Below, piece after piece: positions 24,009 through 32,658 of a stretch of DNA of 64,000 nucleotides. Within the stretch, counting starts at the first letter, position 1. Each line of letters starts with the position of its first letter. This DNA comes from Dermacentor variabilis (Eukaryota > Arthropoda > Arachnida > Ixodida > Ixodidae), in NCBI RefSeq assembly GCF_050947875.1, contig NC_134569.1:37928277-37992276 (forward strand), given 5' to 3'. Under the pieces are notes generated by a model. It saw only the letters and a program-made list of their open reading frames with translations, did not search any database and was not told where the DNA came from. The translations under genes and the position numbers were made by a program.

Positions 24009-24284
24009 GACAGACAGACAGACAGACAGACAGGACGGACGGACGGACCCTCACTCACTCACTCACTCACTCACTCACTCACTCACTCACTCACTCACTC
24101 ACTCACTCACTCACTCACTCACTCACTCACTCACTCACTCACTCACTCGCTCACTCGCTCACTCACTCACTCACTCACTCACTCACTCACTCACTCACTC
24201 ACTCACTCACTCACTCACTCACTCACTCACTCACTCACTCACTCACTCACTCACTCACTCACTCACTCACCGACCCACTCACTC
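24009..24284. repeat. Compound microsatellite: (AGAC)n, (GGAC)n, (TCAC)n
   Basis: Three tetranucleotide arrays follow one another: about 24009-24033 (AGAC), 24033-24048 (GGAC) and 24051-24284 (TCAC). The last has about 58 units with a few TCGC interruptions. Each could derive from its neighbour by a single-base change. Confidence 0.95.
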
Positions 24285-26200
24285 AAAAGTCTGAGGTAGG
24301 CAAAGAAAAGAATTCTATTCGCATTACAATTGCAGTTGTGGTGTAATGTTTAGAGCATTTGGTGGCTGTGCTAGGTGAATGAGGTTGCATCCCACCATCG
24401 GGCATGTAATTCATTGTTTTTGTTAAATGTGAGCTATTCATCAAGAGAGCAGCAGCATCCAGCAGTCACGTTGTCAGGGAAGACAAAATTTCGCAAAAAA
24501 GCTTCGCTTAAAACACATTGAAAAAAAAAATCGCAAATGCCTGTTTGACTTCCTATAGAACGTAGTTGAAAGTCTTAATCAGTCCTAATCGTAGTACCTG
24601 TTCCTACCTTCGCCTGCGGTTTATTGCTCAGCCGTCGTCTACAGTCTCGGAATGAGCCAGCTATAGTCCATATTACAGATTTATTGTCACTTCTTTTGTC
24701 CGCTGTCGATAACATCAGCAGCGTCCATTGACACCTGTAAAGAGATCGTGCTGAGTGGGTCGTTGGACACCGTCGTGGAAGACATATGACAATGTTTGAC
24801 CATCAGCCGTTACACGAGCGTACTTTTTACGCGGCACTCTATGGGAATGCGGCTCCCGTGATCAGAAAACGAACACGTCCTCGTGCCTAGTGGCAGGGCG
24901 CAACAGCCACTGAGGTACGGCGTCGGGTGGACACGGTCAAACGCGCATTGCAATGCCAGGAGTAGGCCATGAAGCAAGCAGCTGCGTCAGGAAAGAGTGT
25001 TGCGGTATTCCTCTCACTCTAATTCATTTCAGAAAAACTGAAACTTTCGAATTTACTTTTTATTCGGTGCGCATAAATTTTGGGCATCATATGGTGTTTC
25101 GAAAAATGTGTTACGCGCGCGGTTTAACATTCACACTTACGAAAAGTTTGAAAAAATGAAACGAATAATGAAAGAGGAGGTTGTACCCTGGGAGACCGGT
25201 AAGTTGTATATATGCTTGTTAAAGTACACGACGATGAAAGGACTACAAAACACAAAATATTATCTGTCGGGACCTCTGTGCACTGAAATTACTGGATGAG
25301 TGTGCTCACTTCGAGGAAGTCAAAGAATACAGCTGTTTTGGCAAGTATGATTCGTCGTTGGCGGTATTGGTTAAAATTACTATGTGAAATGGCAACAAGT
25401 ACTCACATAACTCCGAGCGCCTATTATGGGTCTGTGAAAAGAAGTCACAATGACGGGCAAGGGGCCGACTTATTGGATTGGTTCATCGGTCTCACTGTAG
25501 ATCGTAAAATAAGTGATACTTATGGAGAAGAGCAGGCCTTGAGCGAAACGGCGGAAGGAAGCTTCCACGCATAAAAGTTGCCCTAACTCTATTTGCGCTG
25601 CAAGCCGCGCCTCCAGTACTATTGAAGCTGTAGGCCTCATGCCAGGAGTTTAAGGTTGGTAGCAATGGTGACATCAGCTTACTTGTTCTGTTGTTTCCGC
25701 GTAGGACAGACAAGGCGTGTGGTGAAGCGTTTCGCCTAAGGACGTTTTATTAGAAACGTCAGCATTAACTTGAGGTCCCTTAGGTTGAAAAACGGACGAA
25801 AATGAATTTATTGTATTGACTAGATATTCTTGTTCTTTCTCCCTAATCCTGTTTCGTTTTTGGTACGGTACGCTTGCTACATCAAGCTATGCTAGCGCCC
25901 CAAAAGCTCGACGAAACACAAAACCTGAAGGAATTGTCCACGTGGTATGCTGCTTTCGCTGCTCTTCTGGGCTAAACGGTGGCCCTTGCAAGGCGCTTAC
26001 GAACCAAAAGAACAATGCACTTTGAGCACAATGCGGACGGCTAATGTTTCCCTCGGACAATTCGAATCTCTTGAAACAAGCGCGTTACAGTTTTTGTCTG
26101 CACTGAGTTCCACTACTTAACCTTAGTTGAGTCACACAGACGCACTCTGGCGAAGTTGGATAGGGTTCGTTTTGGATGAAATATTAGGAAAACTGAAAAA
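24285..26200. other. No recognisable gene
   Basis: Nearly 1.9 kb without a coding, RNA or repeat feature that I can support. Confidence 0.5.
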
Positions 26201-26201
26201 A

Positions 26202-26432
26202 AAATTGTAGTTTTACTTGCCAAAACCACGATCTCATTATGAGTCACGCCGTAGTGGGGAACTCCAGATTAATTTCGACCACCTGGGCATCTTTAGTGTG
26301 CCCCCAATGCATGGTACACGGACGTTTTTTGCATTTCGCACGCATACAATTGCGGCCAACGTGGTCGGGATTTGATCCCACGACCTCGTGCTTAGCAACA
26401 CAACGCCATAACCACTAAGCAATCACGGCGTG
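26202..26432 (-). mobile_element. Diverged tick SINE (Ruka-like)
   Basis: On the minus strand: a head with cgtgattgcttagtggttatgg (A-box-like), gtgggatcaaatcccgacc at the B-box position, a degenerate gcatttcg block and the terminal ggcaagtaaaactacaatt. It differs more from the 7084 and 22190 copies than they do from each other, so it is an older copy or a different subfamily. No clear target-site duplication was found. Confidence 0.8.
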
Positions 26433-26884
26433 TTGAGAGTAAAAAGTGACAGCAGCTCGTCCTAGTGATTTCATCTTGCTGAGTTTCCTTTTAAGACGAA
26501 AGCTGAGTTGTAGTTGCAAGTTCATCTGCACTCCATGCCACCGATTATCTTCCGAGACAGAACGCGTCGACGTCGAAGGGCGCCTTTGATGGAAACGGTT
26601 CACGGAGAAAGAGCTGCGCACATCGGCACTGAGCTTAGCTGGTTGTCGAACTCGAGCACTTCTGAGCTTAAAGCGAAACTTGAAGACTGTTGGAAACAAG
26701 CATTGAAAACTAAAATGCAGTTTAGAACTCTTAGGCTAAGTACTATTTTCGGAGCGAGTTGAGTTGATCATAAAGCTCTCCTCGTTTTGCTGCCTTCAAC
26801 AAAATAAGAGGCTTGCTAGGCTTACTAGGTATCACAGGTTCCAAGGAGAATTTTTTCTTCTTCCCTAAAGCAAACATAATTAAT

Positions 26885-27040
26885 TAAGGGAAAATTGTAG
26901 CGATTGCTACAAAGGAAACCCATACGGGTTCCTCGAAAGAAAACCCTCGCAGTTGAAGAAAAAATCGTCCTGGTTTGGGACTCGAACCCGGGACCATCAC
27001 TTTACCGGGGAAGTCGCTCTACCATCTGAGCTAAACAGGC
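26885..27040 (-). mobile_element. Second tRNA-derived SINE family (head and body)
   Basis: On the minus strand the first 74 nt (27040-26967) look like a tRNA: GCCTGTTTAGCTCAGATGG holds an A box with a 4-bp D stem (GCTC/GAGC), and GGGTTCGAGTCCC holds a B box. The T stem pairs only 3 bp, the acceptor stem about 5 of 7, and the anticodon arm does not fold with a 7-nt loop, so this is a SINE head rather than a working tRNA. The body contains an inverted motif, tgtagcaatcgctaca, and ends in AT-rich sequence. Related tails recur at 27672-27812. Confidence 0.72.
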
Positions 27041-27500
27041 TTTTTTTTTCTTTATTTCCTCGTTACAGAAATGCCATGCGAATGCATTGTTAAAAAGGGA
27101 ATCAGCTTAGCTTATGCTGACTCTCTGAAATTAAAATCGCTTGAATTTAGCCAAGTTATCGAACAGCGGCAACCAATTGGGCGGTTCTTTCTGGGCTTTG
27201 TACACTTCACGCATGTAGACGACACTTTCAATAAAGTTTTCTCTCACAGAATGGGCATTCACATCAGCATGACATACCGACATTCTTGTGGACCATATAC
27301 TATGGAGGCTCAGCAGCATAATAAGGTCATATGGAATATCGTTATTGCCTGTGTCTAAGTATCTGATACCACGTGGGGTTATTGGTAATGTTTTCTTTAA
27401 TGTTCGTTGTAAGATGTCCCAATGAAAAAAAGGATCCCAACAATCAATGAAGACGTGATCGACAGTCTCTGGTTTTTTACACATTATACAATTGGTGGTG
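27041..27500 (-). mobile_element. 3' LINE fragment inserted at the SINE head
   Basis: The fragment joins the SINE head exactly at 27041. On the minus strand it ends in cgaggaaataaag and A9, a poly(A) signal and tail. It encodes a LINE C-terminus (listed separately). Upstream parts are lost by 5' truncation. A second SINE-head sequence lies on its far side (27525-27538). Confidence 0.7.
27131..27484 (-). pseudogene. LINE ORF2 C-terminal fragment
   Basis: A 117-codon frame without its own N-terminus: CKKPETVDHVFIDCWDPFF at the start has the C-x(n)-H-x(4)-C pattern of the C-terminal finger in many LINE ORF2 proteins. It is followed by a conserved-looking helical region (HADVNAHSVRENFIESVVYM) and ends in PPNWLPLFDNLAKFKRF. 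I recognise this as a common tick LINE C-terminus but do not assign a clade. Confidence 0.62.
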
Positions 27501-27501
27501 T

Positions 27502-27594
27502 CTTTGCCCTGCCATCTGCTAGCCGCCTGTTTAGCTCACAGGTGTGCCGTGGACCTCTGAGCTAAACAGGCGGCTAGTAGATGGCAGGGCAAAG
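27502..27594. repeat. 37-bp inverted repeat with a 19-nt loop
   Basis: The arms 27502-27538 and 27558-27594 are reverse complements at 36 of 37 positions. Both contain the SINE head GCCTGTTTAGCTCA (or its complement) plus the adjoining gctagc-agatggcagggcaaag. The structure is two SINE heads facing each other. Confidence 0.92.
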
Positions 27595-27671
27595 TTGAAT
27601 TTGTCAAAAACTCGAAGCAAAGGCAAGAGTTTGACGTAATAGTTCTTCCGAAATCCGCATGGTGGAGAGAA

Positions 27672-27812
27672 CTAACTAATTAAGCAAAAATTAGACATCC
27701 ACCCAATCGTAGCAATTGCTACAAATGAAACCCATACGGGTTCATTTGGATTTCCTTTGTAGCAATTGCTACGATTGGGTACATGTCTCATTTTCCCTTA
27801 ATTAATTACTTC
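27672..27812. repeat. Long inverted repeat of SINE tails, perfect 25-bp core
   Basis: The core arms 27702-27726 and 27757-27781 match exactly as reverse complements and contain tagcaattgcta. Pairing continues imperfectly outward to about 27672 and 27812 (aattaagcaaaaattagaca against tgtctcattttcccttaatt). The arms are tails of the second SINE family in opposite orientations. Confidence 0.9.
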
Positions 27813-28780
27813 TCTCCCCCTTGGGAGTTTCTGCAGAGGTATTACGTTAAAGCAAACATCACTCGCTAAAGTGTTCTGCGCCTAAGTGAAAGTAAACCAA
27901 CTACTCCGGAGCTTCGCTTATTTGACCTGTGTCTTCCTCCCTGCCTTTCTCTCATTTGCATCTCTCTCTCTCTCTCTGACCTGTGTCTTAATCCTTTATT
28001 GCCATAATAACCCTCCGTTCAACCACCCTTTTTTAATCTGCATAATCCGACGAAGAAGCCGATCGAAACTACCGCACTCGCTTTCACGCGGGTATCATCC
28101 TAGAAGCTCGCAAAAAGCTGCTTTGTCGGCCACAGGCAGCGTCTTCGCTTAGCAACGCGTCCTGTTCTTCCCTTTGCGAAATAAGTGGCTTGCCTGAACG
28201 GGGCTTGCCCCTTTCCGCGCTTTGCCAGTGATCCCCAAGAGTTCAGTGCCTGTTTCTGCAGGACTTCTGGCTTTAAATGAGATGAGCCAGCGGTACCATG
28301 AACGTGCTGAGACCTAAAGAGCATAGCGTTTTCTAAGATGTAAAAACGGTGCGCGTTTTCTTTTCTGGCGCAATATAACTAACAAGGCTTTCATAATGAA
28401 ATAAGTCACAGACCTGCGCGGCACATCCAGCACAGTCACAGCGCAAGCTGGAGGAGTGGCTACGCTAGAGTTCCATTTTCGGCAGCGCGCACTAGAACGT
28501 CTTGCGGCGAAGTCTCTTTGCGTCGTTTTAGCGAGAACGATCTGAACTGTCCGCCCGGCGTCGACGGCGAGCTGTGGTTTGTGATGCTCTCTGCACTGCG
28601 GTCTGCCCAGCCTGACGTTGCCTGGTTGTAGCCGCGCGCGTTCTACGATTCTACGATTCGTCCCTTCAGCAGCGGTGCGCAGCTTGCGAGGACGCACCGT
28701 AGAGTGTACCGAAGTGTAAACACAGGTATCGAGGCTAGGGGGCGCACATATCACCTCCCTTGACCCGTGGCACGGTACAA
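27813..28780. other. No recognisable gene
   Basis: Contains a CT run (27960-27978) and moderately GC-rich sequence at 28400-28750, open on the minus strand (28314-28754) without a family match. Confidence 0.5.
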
Positions 28781-30060
28781 TGATGAGGATGATTTATTGG
28801 CATCCCTTTTGATACAGGGCGGTGACAAATAGTCACCTAGCCTGCTTGAGTTAACCAGGTCCAGCTACCTGCAACATGCAACTGCTACATGAAACAGCCA
28901 CATGTCGGAACACCTGGTGCAATATAACGCGACTGCAATGCAAAGTGTGCATGTATCGACGCTACGCGGCGTGCATGTCGCATCACGTGGCAAGTGGCGC
29001 GCTTGGATGCTGATGGTGCGTTATTGGCATCCCCTTTGAAACAGGGCAGTGATAGCCACATAGCTTGCTTGATCTAATCAGGCATGCTATACATGTTTTT
29101 TATTTTGGCGCCTATGTACATCTCATTAATCTTCTTTTTCTTCCTCGAGACGATCCAATAATTTCTTGGCCGAACTTCCAAAGTGAGTAGGAGCCATATA
29201 CATGATAGGAAACCCTAGCACCTTTGTACCTCTACCTATGCAACTGGCGCGCGTCTCACATCGCGACACAAGTGGCATGATACGATGCTAATTATGATGA
29301 TTATTATTTTGATGATAACTTATTGGCATCCCGTTAGAAATGAGGCGGGGACAAACAGTCACATAACCTGCTTGATTTAATTAGGTACGCCATACATGTA
29401 TTTCATGTACGAGGGCGAATAAGAAAGTCTTTGCCCATATTTTTTATTAGCTAAAATAAGGCACATACAGATAATTACAAGTATGCGTACTATAATCCGT
29501 ACCATACACTATTTTTACACATACTCTCCACACCGGTGCAGACATTTGTCCCGTCTTAGCACTAAATTTGAGATGCCCCTGTGGTAGAATCCGTCCGACA
29601 GACTGTGAAACTACCGTTAAACTGCTGTTTTCGACTGTTGTCTTACGATATCACAACACTAACACCTCACACTTCTCCACTCGAGACACCTTTCCCCGTA
29701 CGTGGGCTGCATTTCTCTGTGGATTTAGATGAACATTCGTCCCTTGCTCCACAGAAAACGAATTACACTTCATTGCTCGCCCACGCCGTGGACATGTGGA
29801 CCACAACCGCCACCTTCAACAACCGATAGCAGCATCGTGCCGCGGAGTTACCGACAGATAAGGCCGGGCCGGTCCAAGAAAGGTCCACCACTGGGAATGG
29901 ATATGTTGATTTCGCATTTACATCCATAATTTGGCTAAAAAAAATAAAGCAGGGGCAAAGACTTTCCGATTCACACCCGTATGTATGGCGCCGGACTGTG
30001 ACTTTTTACTTCCTCAAGACAGTCCAATCATTTTTTGACCAATCCCCCATAACGGGTAGG
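28781..30060. repeat. Three diverged copies of a 'ttattggcatccc' unit, likely antisense LINE tails
   Basis: Related blocks begin near 28781, 29011 and 29300. Each has a GATGAT-like start, ttattggcatccc, an acagggcggtgacaaa-like stretch, agtcac, and cctgcttga-ttaa. The second copy continues with a tcctcgagacgatccaataa block, and the third resumes this block at 30012 after a mariner insert. Read on the minus strand the unit ends ggatgccaataaatcatcatc, which looks like a LINE 3' end with a (CATC)-type tail. The tandem arrangement could be repeated insertion or duplication. Confidence 0.65.
29410..29979 (-). mobile_element. Deleted mariner-like element with inverted terminal repeats and TA target
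   Basis: The left end CGAGGGCGAATAAGAAAGTC continues ...TTTGCCC, and the complement of the right end reads CGGGTGTGAATCGGAAAGTC ...TTTGCCC: 22 of 27 positions agree. TA flanks both ends (29408-29409, 29980-29981), the usual mariner target. On the minus strand just inside the left end the last codons of a transposase survive: NLVLRRDKCLHRCGEYV and a stop at 29515-29517. At 570 bp it is less than half of a full element (about 1.3 kb), and most of the transposase is gone. It interrupts the third unit of the surrounding repeat. Confidence 0.85.
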
Positions 30061-30944
30061 AAGGAGCCTGGCGATAGCTGCGACGGGCACCGCGAACACC
30101 GGCGATGGCGGCGGATAACATCGCCAACCGAAACGGCTATTGGAATGAGCCCATAACAATTTACGCTGTAAAAAATAAAAAAAATTAAATAAATAAAACT
30201 TTTTTGTACATGAGACTTGACAATATACGAAACGAAACTTTTCAAGGTACTTCTCGTACAACACAATGTCTACGAACGCTACTGGTAGAGTTTAAGAGGT
30301 CTCTCACACTAAAATAACGTAGAATAAGCTTCGTTTATTCGATGGTAGAGTGTGCCGAGCCAGAAGTTGAGCTGGCCCAGCCCGACTCGACCCCGTGTAC
30401 ATGCATCTTGCTTAGCTGTTTGGGCGAAACCCAGTACTTGCAGGAGGATTGACCGAACTCGCTTCGAAGTTAGCTCGACCCAACCTGGCAGCGTTTACAT
30501 GTTTACATGAACCTGACAACAGTTTTCGGCCAGACAAGCCGATAAGGCTCGACTTTATCGGGTTCATGCCTACGTAGGTATAATGAGAGCAAAACGAAGT
30601 CTAAAATGTCGTGGCGTCGAGGGACAGCTCTGTCGTCATCTGTCAGTGGTTTCAAAAAAATATATACGGCGTGTCCACTAATTGTGCATCCGGTAACGCT
30701 TTCACGTGGTGCTCTTTTGATTAGTCGGATACCTTTGCTTGTTCTCTCCATGCTACTGTCGAGGATCGCATTGCTTCTTTCCGGCAAACATATTCCTGTA
30801 GTGCAGCAAATACACTAAATTTTTAACCCAATACCTCTATGGCGGGAAATAGTCAAGGCAAGCAGGCGTTGTGCCGAGAAGAGCTCAAGCAATCCTCCAA
30901 TGTTGTAAACGACAGACGTTTGAGGAGTAGTAAATAAGTGAAGC
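30061..30944. other. No recognisable gene
   Basis: AT-rich sequence with an A/T run at 30168-30202. Nothing supportable. Confidence 0.5.
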
Positions 30945-31073
30945 GAATTGAATTCTGAGGTCCTACGTTCCAAAACCACGATTTGATTATGAGGGACCCC
31001 GTAGTGGGGGTCTTCGGATTAATTTTGACCAGCAGGGGATCTTTAAGTGCCCCCAATGCACGGAACACTTGCA
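30945..31073 (-). mobile_element. Tick SINE, 3' part; the rest lies at 36025-36120
   Basis: On the minus strand this is the SINE end: the 'cacttaaagat' region, gaagacccccactacggggtcc, aatcgtggttttggaacgtagg. It stops at cacttgca (31073), where the full-length LINE begins. The remaining head is found on the far side of that LINE. Confidence 0.8.
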
Positions 31074-31075
31074 CT

Positions 31076-31660
31076 GGCAGCGGCGACGGCACAGTGAACA
31101 CCTATTAAGTGCGTTTTTCTGCTTGTACAGCTTTCGGTGCTGGCCACCGGACATCGCGACACGTGCAAGAGGAACAAGGTCACCTGAGTCATCAAGTTTT
31201 CGATGCTGGCCGCCTGACATCGCGACACGTGCAAGAAAAACGTCACCTGAGTCATCGCGGTACCTGCGACCCTAGCGGCTGAGGCGGACACCAGAGTTCG
31301 TCGCTACTTAAGGCGTGGAAGCTTCGACAGGCGGCATCATTGGCAGCGGCGACGGCACAGTGAACACCTATTAAGCGCGATTTTCTGCTTGTGCAGCTTT
31401 CGGTGCTGGCCACCGGACATCGCGACACGTGCAAGAGGAACAAGGTCACCTGAGTCATCAAGTTTTCGATGCTGGCCGCCTGACATCGCGACACGTGCAA
31501 GAAAAACGTCACCTGAGTCATCGCGGTACCTGCGACCCTAGCGGCTGAGGCGGACACCAGAGTTCGTCGCTACTTAAGGCGTGGAAGCTTCGACAGGCGG
31601 CATCATTGGCAGCGGCGACGGCACAGTGAACACCTATTAAGCGCGTTTTTCTGCTTGTGC
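31076..31660 (+). promoter_or_regulatory. Tandem 266-bp 5' monomers of the LINE
   Basis: The unit start ggcagcggcgacggcacag occurs at 31076, 31342 and 31608, exactly 266 bp apart. Two complete units differ at only a few positions, and a third part-unit leads into the ORF1 leader. Each unit also contains an internal doublet (ctggcc-x-ccggacatcgcgacacg and ctggccgcctgacatcgcg). Tandem 5' monomers carry promoter activity in mouse L1 elements; that role is inferred here. Confidence 0.85.
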
Positions 31661-31805
31661 AGGTCAGTATTTCTGTGCTTGAGCACTTTATCTTTGGTTT
31701 TGTTGCTTGGCTGTCGCTGCTGCCACATATATTCCGTGCCTTGTGTAAGCGTAGTTTTAGGAAGGTTCTGTTTTCTTGCATGCGTGTTTCAAGGCTGTTT
31801 TCACT

Positions 31806-32601
31806 ATGCCCACTTGTGCTGAGCTCGCGAAAAGAATCGATGAACTCGAATCAAAATTAGGAAATGGGATCGGTAAACTTGAAGAAGACATAGCAGTCAA
31901 GCTAATGGTAAGATTTAAGGCTGCTGGCATAGATTTTGATGAAATGAAAGAACAGATCCGTAACCTGGTCTCGAGCGTTGAATTTCTCAACGACATGGTT
32001 GAAAAACTGCGCTCAGAAAACGCCTTGCTCGTTAGTGAAAACAAAGCTGAAACTGCAAAACACCTCACTCACTACTGAATGCCATGAAATCAAGTTGGAA
32101 AACAGTACTCTCTCTCGCAAACTGTGTGCTTTAGAGCAGTATTCAAGGATAAACAATGTAGAGATCAAAGGCATTCCGTGCACTCAAGGTGAAGATTGCA
32201 ACATAATCATTCAGACAATCGGAGATAAAATTGGCTGTCCTGTCTCACCCATCGATCTGGAAGTCGTTCACCGCGTTCCAACCAAAGATGAAAACAAAAA
32301 AAACGTGATCACCCGGTTCTACTCTCGAACAAAGAAAGCAGACTTCGTCAGCAAGGCGCGAAAAGCGAAGCTTTGCCTCAGTGACATCGGCTTCTCTGGA
32401 CTAGTTCAGGACACTAAAGTGTATGTCAACGATCACTTGACATCGCAGAACAAAGCACTATTATCTAAAGCCCTGTCATTAAAGAAGGCTAAGAAATGGA
32501 ATTTCCTCTGGACAGATAACTGCCAGATTAAAGCCCGCAAGAGCATCGGTAGTAGGGTGTTTCGCATTGCTAACGAATCTGACTTGGCTGTATTTACTTA
32601 A
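31806..32601 (+). pseudogene. LINE ORF1: coiled coil plus RNA-binding-like domain, one frameshift
   Basis: I chose the AUG at 31806 (MPTCAELAKRIDELESKL). The first frame (to about 32060) is a heptad-rich coiled coil (IDELESKL, FLNDMVEKLRSENALL). A single indel near 32045-32065 moves the protein into the next frame, which continues KLENSTLSRKLCALEQYSR, NNVEIKGIP, a domain like the RRM region of other LINE ORF1 proteins (VVHRVPT, VITRFYSRTKKADF), and ends with TAA at 32599. ORF1 proteins of this shape trimerise and bind RNA. Apart from the one shift the copy looks intact, so a sequencing error is possible. Confidence 0.8.
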
Positions 32602-32658
32602 TACAGCTCTGTACCTTGGGAAACTTTTCAGAAACCCTCGCTAATAACAAAAACAAAC

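Noticed and set aside
26967..27040. A tRNA gene on the minus strand
   Set aside because: The A and B boxes are good, but the acceptor, T and anticodon stems do not pair properly, and a SINE body follows directly. It is a SINE head.
31076..31660. A CRISPR-like array
   Set aside because: The units are 266 bp and contiguous without spacers: tandem LINE monomers in an animal genome.
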